Below, piece after piece: positions 43,611 through 52,543 of a stretch of DNA of 64,000 nt (positions within the stretch are counted from its first letter, which is position 1; the number at the start of each line of letters is the position of its first letter). Where the stretch lies: assembly GCA_947476745.1 (NCBI GenBank), contig CANJRG010000002.1, positions 124,001-188,000 on the forward strand, in the 5' to 3' direction. The DNA is from Acidimicrobiia bacterium (GTDB lineage: Bacteria > Actinomycetota > Acidimicrobiia > Acidimicrobiales > CAIXPF01). Position numbers and translations under genes: made by a program. Below the pieces are notes generated by a model. It ran no database searches and was not told the DNA's origin. It saw only the letters and a program-made list of their open reading frames with translations.

Positions 43611-44406
43611 ATGTTGTTTCACCCGGCCCGGTGGGGCGTGCACCGCTCGGCTGACCTTGCCGAACGGGGCATCGACAAGCATCGGCTGGTCAAGCTGGTC
43701 GCTGCCGGCGAACTCGAGCGCATCCGGCCCGGCGTGTTCGTGGCACGGCCGCACCCCGCTGAACCCGACCAACGGTGGCGCCAACTCTGCGCGGTCGCAC
43801 TGGCGAGCGCAGGGCCCGATGCCGTCCTGGCGAAACAGGCAGCTGCGGCTGCGCTCCAACTCGATGGGTTCGACCCGCCGGTACCGATCTCGGTCAACGT
43901 CCCGACCGGCTCCGGACGACGCGGATCAGGGATCCACCGGAGGCGGCCGCTCGACGACCCCCTCGTGGTCGGGGGTCTGCCGGTGACGTCGGTGGCCCAA
44001 ACCCTCGCCGAACTCGGCGACGGGCTCACCGGCCGGCGCATGAATGGTCCTGCGGGACGCCCCGGACCGCTCGTCTGGCCCATCGACCTGATCGAACTCG
44101 CCGTCGAGTCCGCATTACGTCGCTACCTGGTAGACGAGGCGACCCTGCAGGAGGTCGTCCACCTGCAGCCGCTGCAGCGCCCCGGGATCGCGGCGCTGCG
44201 CGACGCGGTCGAACGGCGGGGTCGCGGCACGGTGCCCACCGAGAGCTACCTCGAAACCCGTGGGGTCCAGGTGCTCCGGGCCGCCGGGCTGCCGACCGGT
44301 GTTCGTCAACACCCGGTGTTCGTCAACACCCGGTGTTCGTCAACACCCGGTGTTCGATGACGCCAACCGGTTCGTCGCCCGGACCGTCGAGGCGCTGTTG
44401 GCCTGA
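43611..44406 (+). pseudogene. Broken AbiEi-antitoxin/DUF559-type gene
   Basis: The 5' part encodes an AbiEi-like N-terminal winged helix (AERGIDKHRLVKLVAAGELERIRPGVFV), then VTSVAQTLAEL and a segment like VPTESYLETRGVQVLRAAGLP that normally opens a DUF559/Vsr-like endonuclease domain. The catalytic part of that domain is missing. Instead, 3.6 copies of a 17-bp repeat follow (44297-44357), and the open frame stops at 44360 after 249 codons. In another frame the sequence after the repeats reads VFDDANRFVARTVEALLA and then a stop (44404-44406), which resembles the usual end of such proteins. This suggests deletion of the core plus repeat-driven frameshift. A shortened protein could still be made and bind DNA. 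Confidence 0.65.
44297..44357. repeat. 17-bp tandem repeat, each unit a small hairpin
   Basis: The unit CGGTGTTCGTCAACACC occurs at 44297, 44314 and 44331, with a fourth partial copy at 44348. Each unit contains GGTGTT and AACACC around a 4-base loop. Because 17 is not a multiple of three, each copy shifts the reading frame of the gene it lies in. Confidence 0.93.
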
Positions 44407-44685
44407 CTCCCCCGACCCCGACGAGCCCGATCGACCTGACCTGACCCCACACGGACCGGGCGCACCGCCGACACGGAGCACCCGACCCGACCCGACCCGG
44501 GCAGCCAAGCCGGGCAACCCGGGCCAGAGAGCCCGCCGAGCTCACCCGACACGCGCAGCCCGCCCCACCGACGCCACCAGAGCGAAGCGGCGTCGATCCG
44601 ACACGGCTGCCCGCCCTACAGACGCGAACGTGCCCCGCCCATGCGGACGGGGCACGACTGCGATTCGGGTGACCTGGGTGGTTGG

Positions 44686-45450
44686 TTACTGGCCGGTCCA
44701 GTTCGGCGAGCGCTTCTCGGCGAACGCCGTAGCACCCTCGATGGCGTCCTTCGAGGCGAAAACCGAGGACAGCACCGTGTCCTGGTAGGCCCAGAACTCG
44801 GCCTCGGTGCGGCCCTGCTGCTCACGGATGAGCTGCTTCGAGGCGGCGAGACCCAACGGGGCATTGCGGGCGATGCGCTCGGCCAGCTCCAGCGCCACGT
44901 TCAGCGCCTCACCCGGCTCGACCAGCCGGTTGACCAGGCCGAGGTCGTAGGCCCGCTCGGCGGTGATGGGGTCGGCCGTCAGGGCCATCTCCATGGCCAG
45001 CCCGTAGGGCAGCACCCGGGGCAGACGCAGCAGCGCGCCGGCACCGGCGAACAGGCCCACGCCGACCTCGGGGATCCCCAACCGGGTACCCTTCGAGGCG
45101 ACGAGCAGGTCGCAGGACAGGGCGATCTCGAGGCCGCCGGCCAACGCAAAGCCCTCCACCGCGGCGATCAGCGGCTTGGTGGCCGCCCGCTCGGCGATCC
45201 CGGCGAAACCTCGGCCGGGCAGGTTCGGCATACCGCCCTCGACGAAGGCCTTGAGGTCCATGCCGGCCGAGAAACCCTTGCCGTTACCGCAGAGCACGCC
45301 CACCGACAGTTCAGGGCTGGTGTCGAGCATGTCGAGGGCCGCAGCCAGCGCCTCCGCCAGATCGCGGTTGACCGAGTTGCGCTGCTCCGGCCGGTTAAGC
45401 GTGATCAGCAGGACCTTGCCCCGCGCCTCGGTGAGAACTTCGTCTGCCAT
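44686..45450 (-). CDS. Enoyl-CoA hydratase/isomerase (crotonase family)
   Basis: A 254-aa crotonase. The oxyanion-hole segments are GKGFSAGMDLKAF and FALAGGLEIAL. The two catalytic glutamates of enoyl-CoA hydratase appear to be kept, in IPEVGVGLFAGAG and in AMEMAL. Hydration of enoyl-CoA is therefore plausible, unlike for the crotonase at 10114. The C-terminal ASKDAIEGATAFAEKRSPNW is typical. AGGAG lies eight bases before the ATG at 45450. It is last in a minus-strand run with the LLM oxidoreductase, SDR and fused ferredoxin oxidoreductase genes. Confidence 0.92.
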   Translation of the reverse strand: MADEVLTEARGKVLLITLNRPEQRNSVNRDLAEALAAALDMLDTSPELSVGVLCGNGKGFSAGMDLKAFVEGGMPNLPGRGFAGIAERAATKPLIAAVEGFALAGGLEIALSCDLLVASKGTRLGIPEVGVGLFAGAGALLRLPRVLPYGLAMEMALTADPITAERAYDLGLVNRLVEPGEALNVALELAERIARNAPLGLAASKQLIREQQGRTEAEFWAYQDTVLSSVFASKDAIEGATAFAEKRSPNWTGQ

Positions 45451-45469
45451 GGTGTCGTACTCCTGTCGA

Positions 45470-45506
<37 letters not shown>

Positions 45507-45545
45507 GTGGTGGCGGTGGTGGTCTTGATCAGGCCTCGGCCGTGG

Positions 45546-46595
45546 TCAGTCGACCCACGCCTTGACCTTCTCGATGACCTCACGGGGGTTCTCGCCCACC
45601 GGCTCGATCAGCAGGTGGGTGACGCCGGCTTCCTTGAAGACGGCGATCCGTTCGCGCACGAAGCCCTCGTCCCCGCACATGGTGGCCATGTCGAGGTAGG
45701 CGTCGGGGATCTTGGTGAACGCTTCCTCGCGGCGGCCGCTCAGGAACAGGTCCTGGATTTCCTTGGCCTCGGCCTCCCAGCCGTAGCGGCAGAACAGGTC
45801 GTTGTAGAAGTTCTTGTCGCGGGCACCCATCCCGCCGACGTAGAAGCCGGCATTGGCCCGGGCCCGCTCGCGGCCTTCCTTCACGTAGGGGTCGTTCTCG
45901 CCGCCGATGGCCACCGGGCCACCGCCCATGATCTGCAGCGGGCCCCGGGCGGCGTCACGCTTGGCCTCGCCGGCCCGGATGGCCTCGCCCCACACCTCGC
46001 GGAACTTGTCGGGCACGAAGAAGATGGGCTGCCAGCCCTCGGCCACCTCGGCGGCGAGCTCGACGTTCTTGGGCCCGATGGCGGCGATCCACACCGGGAT
46101 GTCCGAACGCTGCAACTGCCCCATGAACTTGAGTGGCTTGCCCAGACCGGACCCACCGTGGGCCTCGTCGAGGGGCAGGTGATACACCTTGCCGTCGTGG
46201 ATCAGCGGCTCGCGGTTCCACACCTTGCGGCAGATCTCGATGACCTCGCGGGTGCGCTGCAGTGGCTTGTCGTAGGGCAGGCCGTGCCAGCCCTCGATCA
46301 CCTGCGGTCCCGACGTGCCGAGGCCGAGATGGAAGCGGCCGCCGGAGAGGGCGTCGATGGTGGCGGCCACCTGGGCGATCAGCGCCGGGGTCCGGCTGTA
46401 GACAGGGAAGATGCCGGTCATCAGCTCGATGGTGGTGGTCTGACCGGCGAGGTAGGCCAGCGACGACCCGAGATCGAAACCGTAGATCTCGCCGCCCCAC
46501 ACCAGGTCGACACCCGAGGCCTCGAGCCCCTGGACCCGCTTGGCGAACTTCTGCGGGTTCCCGTCGAAGAACCCCATACCCATTGCGATCTTCAT
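45546..46595 (-). CDS. LLM-class F420-dependent oxidoreductase
   Basis: A 349-aa TIM-barrel enzyme of the luciferase-like monooxygenase superfamily, in the F420-using actinobacterial branch. Landmarks are MKIAMGMGFFDG at strand 1, GVDLVWGGEIYGFD, SGGRFHLGLGTSGPQVIEGWHGLPY and PVWIAAIGPKNVELAAEVAEGW. The cofactor is probably F420, or FMN as an alternative; both bind to this fold. The substrate is not predictable. ATG 46595 has GGGGATCAGG upstream. It lies between an SDR gene and a crotonase gene on the same strand, which suggests a shared CoA-ester or alcohol-oxidation pathway. Confidence 0.9.
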   Translation of the reverse strand: MKIAMGMGFFDGNPQKFAKRVQGLEASGVDLVWGGEIYGFDLGSSLAYLAGQTTTIELMTGIFPVYSRTPALIAQVAATIDALSGGRFHLGLGTSGPQVIEGWHGLPYDKPLQRTREVIEICRKVWNREPLIHDGKVYHLPLDEAHGGSGLGKPLKFMGQLQRSDIPVWIAAIGPKNVELAAEVAEGWQPIFFVPDKFREVWGEAIRAGEAKRDAARGPLQIMGGGPVAIGGENDPYVKEGRERARANAGFYVGGMGARDKNFYNDLFCRYGWEAEAKEIQDLFLSGRREEAFTKIPDAYLDMATMCGDEGFVRERIAVFKEAGVTHLLIEPVGENPREVIEKVKAWVD

Positions 46596-46725
46596 GCCTG
46601 ATCCCCATCGGTCGAGCGGCGCTGCGCAGCGACGATAGCCCGCGCCCGCCCGAGGGTGCCCGCTGCGGCGCCGCGTCGTCACCGGCCCGAATGCACGAGC
46701 CGCGGACGATGCGGGCTGCCACCGC

Positions 46726-47526
46726 TCAGTAGTGGATGACGCCGAGCTGCCCGCCGCCACAGGCGATGGCGTCGCCGTTGACGGAGACCGAGCGCGGGGA
46801 GGCCAGGAAGGCCACCAGGTCGGCCACCTCCTCGGACTCCACGATGCGGCCCAACGCGCTGCCGGCGCCCATGCGGCGCTCCATCTCGGCCTCGTCGACA
46901 CCGGCATCGGCGGCGCGGGCGGCGATCACCGAAGGCGTGCGCTCGGTCCGGGTGAGGCCCGGGTGGACCACGGTCACGTTGATGCCCTGACGGCCCAGCT
47001 CGTCGCCGAGGTTCTTGGTCAGTGCGGCCACACCGACGTTGCGGACCGAGCCGATGGCCGATCCGGTACTGCGGGCACCGAGCCCGGAGATGTTGATGAT
47101 GCGACCCCAACCCTGGGCGATCATGTGCGGCGCCGCGGCCTGGGCGCAACGCAGGTAGCCCATCACCTTGACGTTGACGTCGTCCCAGAACAGCTCGGTG
47201 GTGATCTCGGCCAGCTTGGGCGGCGCCGACTGGCCGAGGGGCTTGGCGGCGTTGTTCACCAGGATGTCGAGGCCGCCGAGCTGCTCGACGCAGGTGGCGA
47301 CCATGGCCCCGACCGACGCGTCGTCACCGGTGTCGACCACCACCGGCAGCACCCGCCGGCCTGTCTGCGCAGCAAGTTCCGCCGCCGACGCGGCAAGAGC
47401 ATCGGCGTCACGACCGGCGATCATCACGTCGCACCCCTCGGCGGCGAGCGCCCGGGCGATGGCCTTGCCGATCCCCCGGGTCCCACCGGTTACCAACGCA
47501 CGCTTGCCGTCCAACTGCAGATCCAT
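46726..47526 (-). CDS. SDR-family protein lacking the YxxxK catalytic pair
   Basis: A 266-aa short-chain dehydrogenase/reductase fold. The dinucleotide motif TGGTRGIG (13-20) and the NNAA motif (91-94) are intact, and Ser147 sits in NISG. Where the catalytic Tyr and Lys belong (YxxxK), the sequence reads GSVRN (159-163), so both are replaced. Relatives with the same SVRN segment exist in memory, so this is probably a real subfamily and not a damaged gene. Classical alcohol dehydrogenase activity is doubtful. It lies 130 bp before the LLM gene on the same strand. Confidence 0.85.
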   Translation of the reverse strand: MDLQLDGKRALVTGGTRGIGKAIARALAAEGCDVMIAGRDADALAASAAELAAQTGRRVLPVVVDTGDDASVGAMVATCVEQLGGLDILVNNAAKPLGQSAPPKLAEITTELFWDDVNVKVMGYLRCAQAAAPHMIAQGWGRIINISGLGARSTGSAIGSVRNVGVAALTKNLGDELGRQGINVTVVHPGLTRTERTPSVIAARAADAGVDEAEMERRMGAGSALGRIVESEEVADLVAFLASPRSVSVNGDAIACGGGQLGVIHY

Positions 47527-47679
47527 CGCCGCAGCATGACACAGGCCGTACCGCGCGGCACGCGAACCGGCCCGGCAGCCGAAGCAACCGGACCGGCGGA
47601 ATGCCGCGAGAGAATCCAGACAGGGAACGCCGACCTGGGCGGCCAGCAGGGCCGGGCCCCGATCAGCGCGAGCGGCCGC

Positions 47680-50600
47680 TCACAGCCCGAGCTTGGACTT
47701 CAGACGGGCCAGGTCCGAGTGGTATACGTCGACGCTCTCGAGCTTGATGTGCTCGTAGCCGCGGATGCCGTCGGGCAGCGCCGCCAACGCCACCGCATCG
47801 GCCGTGTTGGACTCGTTGACCCGGCCGGCCAGGTTCTCGACCAGACCCTTGTACTCCTTGATCAGCTCTCGCTCGACCCGGCGGACCTTGGCATACCCGA
47901 AGGGATCCTTCTTGGTGCCGCGCAGGCGCTTGCCCTTGCGGAGCTGGGCGAGCACCGGGGTGAACCACGGCCCCAGTTCCAGCTTCGAGTCGAGGCCGAG
48001 CGCCCGGAGCATCGGCGGGTGCAGGTTGTAGGTCACCTTCATCCCCGGGCCGACCTCGTTCTCGACGTGCAGCCGGGCGGCCTCCTCGAGGTGCAGGCGG
48101 GCCACCTCGTACTCGTCCTTGTAGGCCATCAACTTGTAGAGGTTGCGGGCCACCGCTTCGGCGAAGGCCCGATCGCCCGAGGCGGTCACCTTCTGCACCG
48201 TGTCGAGATAGACCCCGGCGTACTTGGCGTCCTGGTACTCGACGAGGTCGGCCGCACGAAGCCGCACGATGCGGCCGAGCTCACCGTCGCCGAGGCCCCG
48301 ACGCACGATGTCGGAGTCGAGCTCGGCGGACGGCTTGGGCAGCTTGTCCGCCGGGTGCTGGGAGGCCGCCTCCACCGCCGACGGGTCGATCGCCCACATG
48401 CGGCCCCAGCGGAAGGCCGCCTTGTTGGCCTCGATGGCCGCACCGTTGAGCTCGATGGCCTGCTCGATGGCCTGCGCCGAGATGGGCAGGCAGCCGAGCT
48501 GGTAGGCCACGCCGAGCTGCAGCACGTTGGCCGTGGTCGAGTCGCCGAACAGGCCGAGGGCCACGTCGCCGGAGTCGAGATAGCGGTTCTCCTCGGCCCG
48601 GGTGACCGCATCGAGGTCGGCCCGCAGTTCGGCGTCGGCGGGGTAGGTGGCCCGGGGGTCGCGCAGCATCGACCCGGTCGGCGACTTGGCGGTGGACACC
48701 ACCGCGACCGTGCGGCCCGGCGCGCAGCCGATGATGTTGTTGGCCATCAGCGCGACCAGCTGATCGAAGACCAGGTAGAGATCGACCTCGCCGGCCGAGG
48801 TCTTGTTGGAACCCTCGACCGGTTCGGTGGTGATGCGGATGTCGGACACCACCGGGCCCGCCTTCTGCGACAGGCCGGTCTGGTCGAGCCCCGACACGAA
48901 CTTGCCGTCGAGGGTGGCAGCGGTACCGAGCACCTGGGACACGGTCACCACCCCGGTGCCGCCGATCCCGGGCATCCGCACCGTCGCATCGTTGGCCGAC
49001 ACCCGCAGGGTCGGCTCGACCAGCCGGGAAAGGTCGAGCGTCGGGGTACGGCGGGCACCGCCCTCGGCCCGGCTCACCGCCGCGCCCCCCTTGGCACCCT
49101 TGCCGCCCTTGGCCGGCACCACGCTGAGGAACGACGGGCAGTCACCGGCGAGGCAGGAGTAGTCCTTGTTGCACGAGGACTGGTGGATGCGGGTCTTGCG
49201 ACCGAACTCGGTCTCGACGGGCTGCACCGACAGGCAGTTCGAGGTCATGCCGCAGTCGCCACAGCCCTCGCACACCCGTTCGTTGATGACGATACGGGTG
49301 GCGGGGTCGGCCACCTTGCCGCGCTTGCGATCGCGCCGCTTCTCCGCCGCGCACTGCTGGTCGTGGATGAGCACGGTGACGCCGGGGACCTTGCGCAGCT
49401 CCTCCTGGGCCTCGATGATGCGCTCACGGGCCCACACCTCGACACCCGGGGCGAGGTCGATGCGCTTGTACTTGCCCTTGTCGTCGGTGGTGACGATGGT
49501 GCGGGCCACCCCTTCGCTGCGCAGCCAGTAGCTCAGCTGCGGCACCGACATCGCCCCGGCGGCATCCTGGCCGCCGGTCATGGCCACCGCACCGTTGTAG
49601 AGGATCTTGAACGTGAGGTGCGATCCGGCGGCCACCGCGGCACGCACCGACAGCGACCCGGAGTGGGCGAAGGTGCCGTCGCCCATGTTCTGGATGAAGT
49701 GGTCGGTGCCCACGAACGGCTCGATACCGATCCAGTTGCTGCCCTCGCCGCCCATCTGGGTGATGCCCATGATGTTGCCGACCCGGGCCGGGTCCATCAT
49801 CGTGACCATGCCGGAACAGCCGATACCGGCACCGACCGCGGAACCCTCGGGCACCTTGGTGCCGGTGTTGTGCGGGCAGCCCGAGCAGAAGTACGGGGTG
49901 CGGCTCGGCAACAGCTCGATCTTCTTCTTGATACCGATCGTCGGCGCCGGCTGCGGGCCCTTCAGGCGCTGCGGGTCGATGCGGGTCGACAGGCGACGGA
50001 ACAGCGGCTCGATGAGGTAGTCGGCGTCGAGCGCACCCCACGACTGCACCAGCGCCCTGCCGTCGGGATCGGTCTTGCCGGTGATCATCGGCGCACTGGT
50101 CACCCCGTAAAGGGCTTCCTTGAGGTGCAGCTCGAGGAAGTTGCGCTTCTCCTCGACAACGAACACCTCGGCCAGCCCCTTGGTGAGCCGGCGCATCACC
50201 CCGGCGTCGAGGGGGTACATCATGCCGATCTGGATTACGCGGATCCCGAGCGCCGGCAGATCGGCCTCCCCGAGACCCAACGAGTGCAGCGCCTGCAGGA
50301 CCTCGTGGTACAGCCGGCCCGAAGCCATGATGCCGATCCAGGCGTCTGGGCTGTCGATGGTGACCTTGTTGAGGTTGTTCTCCGCACCGTAGAGCCGGGC
50401 CACCTGCAGGCGGGCCTCGTACAGCTCGCGTTCGATGCCGTTGGTGGTGGGCGGGCCGACACTGCCGGTCACGGTGGCCTGGAACGGCTTGCCTTCGTAG
50501 AGGAAGGTCGGCATGACCGGGCGGATCCGGTCGGGGCCGACCTCGACATTGGCCACGCCGTCAGCGACCGACGTGACGATCTTGACCGAGCTCCACAGCC

Positions 50601-51207
50601 CGCTGGCCCGCGACAGGTAGACGCCGTGCCGGGCGAGGTCGAGCACTTCCTGGACGTTGCCCGGGTGCAGCACCGGCATGTGCAGGTCGGCCAGCGTGAA
50701 CTCCGACGCCGAGGGCAGGGTCGAAGATTTGCAGGCCGGGTCGTCGCCGGTGAGGGCCAGCACACCGCCGTGCCTCTGGGTGCCGCCGTAGGCCGCGTGG
50801 CGCAGGGCGTCGCTGGCCCGGTCGAGGCCGGGGGCCTTGCCGTACCAGATCCCCAGCACGCCGTCGTAGAGCGGATCGGGGAAGGTGTTGGCCAGCTGGC
50901 TGCCGAACACCGCGGTGGCCCCGAGCTCCTCGTTGAGCCCTGACCGGTGCACCACGTTGTACTGATCGAGCAACGGCTTGTGAGCGATGAGCTCCCGGTC
51001 GTAGCCACCGAGGGGCGACCCCTGGTACCCGGAGATGAACGCCGCGGTACGCAAGCCGGCGATCTTGTCGGCACGCATCTGATCGAGCGGCACGCGGACC
51101 AGCGCCTGCACCCCGGTGAAGAAGAACTGGCCCTCGGTCTCGCGGTACTTGGCCTGAAGGTCCTGCGGTACCGGCCTGGAGGCGGGTCGACCCATCACTT
51201 CGGTCAT
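47680..51207 (-). CDS. Fused indolepyruvate ferredoxin oxidoreductase-family protein
   Basis: A 1175-aa fusion of the alpha- and beta-type parts of thiamine-diphosphate-dependent ketoacid:ferredoxin oxidoreductase. Indolepyruvate and other aryl pyruvates are the usual substrates, oxidatively decarboxylated to acyl-CoA. The N-terminal part has FISGYQGSPLGGYD. The thiamine-binding region has FCSGCPHNTGTKVPEG and IGCSGMV, then GDGTFAHSG. Cysteines in VCEGCGDCGMTSNC and SCNKDYSCLAGDC (about residues 645-690) should bind an iron-sulfur cluster. The gamma-like domain begins at MPGIGGTGVVTVSQ (about 755). A Lys/Arg-rich C-terminal domain of some 180 residues follows. ATG 51207 has AAGGGAAG upstream. 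Confidence 0.92.
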   Translation of the reverse strand: MTEVMGRPASRPVPQDLQAKYRETEGQFFFTGVQALVRVPLDQMRADKIAGLRTAAFISGYQGSPLGGYDRELIAHKPLLDQYNVVHRSGLNEELGATAVFGSQLANTFPDPLYDGVLGIWYGKAPGLDRASDALRHAAYGGTQRHGGVLALTGDDPACKSSTLPSASEFTLADLHMPVLHPGNVQEVLDLARHGVYLSRASGLWSSVKIVTSVADGVANVEVGPDRIRPVMPTFLYEGKPFQATVTGSVGPPTTNGIERELYEARLQVARLYGAENNLNKVTIDSPDAWIGIMASGRLYHEVLQALHSLGLGEADLPALGIRVIQIGMMYPLDAGVMRRLTKGLAEVFVVEEKRNFLELHLKEALYGVTSAPMITGKTDPDGRALVQSWGALDADYLIEPLFRRLSTRIDPQRLKGPQPAPTIGIKKKIELLPSRTPYFCSGCPHNTGTKVPEGSAVGAGIGCSGMVTMMDPARVGNIMGITQMGGEGSNWIGIEPFVGTDHFIQNMGDGTFAHSGSLSVRAAVAAGSHLTFKILYNGAVAMTGGQDAAGAMSVPQLSYWLRSEGVARTIVTTDDKGKYKRIDLAPGVEVWARERIIEAQEELRKVPGVTVLIHDQQCAAEKRRDRKRGKVADPATRIVINERVCEGCGDCGMTSNCLSVQPVETEFGRKTRIHQSSCNKDYSCLAGDCPSFLSVVPAKGGKGAKGGAAVSRAEGGARRTPTLDLSRLVEPTLRVSANDATVRMPGIGGTGVVTVSQVLGTAATLDGKFVSGLDQTGLSQKAGPVVSDIRITTEPVEGSNKTSAGEVDLYLVFDQLVALMANNIIGCAPGRTVAVVSTAKSPTGSMLRDPRATYPADAELRADLDAVTRAEENRYLDSGDVALGLFGDSTTANVLQLGVAYQLGCLPISAQAIEQAIELNGAAIEANKAAFRWGRMWAIDPSAVEAASQHPADKLPKPSAELDSDIVRRGLGDGELGRIVRLRAADLVEYQDAKYAGVYLDTVQKVTASGDRAFAEAVARNLYKLMAYKDEYEVARLHLEEAARLHVENEVGPGMKVTYNLHPPMLRALGLDSKLELGPWFTPVLAQLRKGKRLRGTKKDPFGYAKVRRVERELIKEYKGLVENLAGRVNESNTADAVALAALPDGIRGYEHIKLESVDVYHSDLARLKSKLGL

Positions 51208-51353
51208 GGAGACGCTTCCCTTCTGCCACGGATCGCCGCTGTGGTGATCGCGCCCGCTGCTCACGTTAGCGAAGTACCTGTGACGCTTCGCCGCGGACGG
51301 TCGGGGCCCGTCCACCGCGGTCGCACTGGCAGCAGCGGCCGGAGGTGGTCAAT

Positions 51354-51551
51354 ATGGTCGGTGTGCGAGCGCCCTCCCCTCGGCAGATACGCCTGCTGGT
51401 CATCGCGCTGACGCTGCTCGTCCTCGGTCCCTCGATCGCCCAGTGGCAGATGGGCACACTGGGCGTGGGCCTGGTGACCATCGGTGTGGTGATCCTGCTC
51501 CAACGACGCCGCCGAGCCACCCAACCCCCGGGCACCCCCGACCGTCCCTGA
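51354..51551 (+). CDS. Small membrane protein with two transmembrane segments
   Basis: A 65-aa protein with hydrophobic segments near residues 12-28 and 36-51, then a basic RRRR stretch and a Pro-rich tail. GGAGGT lies seven bases before the ATG at 51354, a very good ribosome site. This supports translation, although I do not recognise the family. It is divergent from the large ferredoxin oxidoreductase gene and lies about 100 bp before the epoxide hydrolase-like gene. Function unknown. Confidence 0.65.
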   Translation: MVGVRAPSPRQIRLLVIALTLLVLGPSIAQWQMGTLGVGLVTIGVVILLQRRRRATQPPGTPDRP

Positions 51552-51649
51552 GCGGATCCTCGGCGGAACCTGCACCCACGAGCGCCCGGCGACCGCCTCC
51601 TCGGCTCGCACCCCGGGACGTCGTCGTCTCAGGACGGGTACGGTGCGGC

Positions 51650-52507
51650 ATGCCAAGCACCGTCACCACCGCCGCCGGGACCTTCACCGCCGAGGTCGAC
51701 GGACCCGAGGACGGCCCGTTGGTGCTGTTCCTGCACGGTTACCCGCAGAGCCGCCACACCTGGCGGGCCCAGCAACCGGCGCTTGCGGCCGAGGGCTGGC
51801 GGACGGTGGCCATCGACCAGCGCGGCTACTCCCCCGGCGTGCGACCCGACCCGTCCGAGCCGGCGAACTACCACGTTGACGCCCTCGTCGGCGACGTCGT
51901 GGCCGTCGCCGCGGCGCTGGGCCACGGCGAGGACCGGCCGTTCCACCTGGTCGGCCACGACTGGGGTGGGGCGGTGGCCTGGCTGGTGGCCGACCGACAC
52001 CCGGGGGCGTTGGCCTCCCTCGGCGTGCTGTCACGACCGCACCCCCGCGCCTTCCGGGCCGCGGTCGAGGCCGACGCCGACGGCCAACGCCACCGATCCC
52101 GTCACCACAAGGCCTTCCACGACCCCGACACCGGCCGGCTGCTGCTCGAGGACGGCGCCCGCCGGCTGCGCCGGGGACTCGTCGACAACGGCGTCCCCGC
52201 AGCCGATGCCGATGCATACCTTTCGGTACTGAACGACCCGGCGGCGTTGGAGGCCGCCCTGGCGTGGTACCGCTCGGTGGGCACCATCAGCGCCCTCGAC
52301 GCCGCCGACATCACCGTCCCCACGCTGTACCTTTGGGGCGAGCACGACCAGTCCGTCGGACGGGCCGCAGCCGAGGGCACCGCCGCCCACGTCCGGGCCG
52401 GCTACCGCTTCGTCGAGGTGGTCGATGGCGGGCACTTCCTCACCGACGACCACCCCGCGGTCGTCACCGACGCGCTGCGGGCCCATGTCGCGGCGTACCG
52501 GGCCTGA
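51650..52507 (+). CDS. Alpha/beta hydrolase with Asp nucleophile (epoxide hydrolase-like)
   Basis: A 285-aa alpha/beta hydrolase. The HGYP segment (FLHGYPQSRHTW) and the nucleophile elbow GHDWGG with Asp104 are those of epoxide hydrolases and haloalkane/fluoroacetate dehalogenases, which use Asp instead of Ser. An acid candidate lies in LWGEHDQSVG, and the His candidate is in DGGHFLTDDHP. Epoxide hydrolysis or dehalogenation is likely; the substrate is unknown. Start ATG 51650. It precedes the dihydropyrimidinase-like gene by 36 bp and could be co-transcribed. Confidence 0.9.
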   Translation: MPSTVTTAAGTFTAEVDGPEDGPLVLFLHGYPQSRHTWRAQQPALAAEGWRTVAIDQRGYSPGVRPDPSEPANYHVDALVGDVVAVAAALGHGEDRPFHLVGHDWGGAVAWLVADRHPGALASLGVLSRPHPRAFRAAVEADADGQRHRSRHHKAFHDPDTGRLLLEDGARRLRRGLVDNGVPAADADAYLSVLNDPAALEAALAWYRSVGTISALDAADITVPTLYLWGEHDQSVGRAAAEGTAAHVRAGYRFVEVVDGGHFLTDDHPAVVTDALRAHVAAYRA

Positions 52508-52543
52508 CGCAAACTACGGTCCGGCCGGACACAGGAGCGAACC

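Noticed and set aside
44297-44357. CRISPR or attachment-site reading of the 17-bp repeats
   Set aside because: There are no spacers, no integrase gene, and no matching copy elsewhere in the window that I could see.
46732-50943. Plus-strand open frame of about 1400 codons opposite the SDR, LLM-side gap and fused ferredoxin oxidoreductase
   Set aside because: It is antisense to recognisable genes and crosses the boundary between them. Long antisense frames are expected at this GC content.
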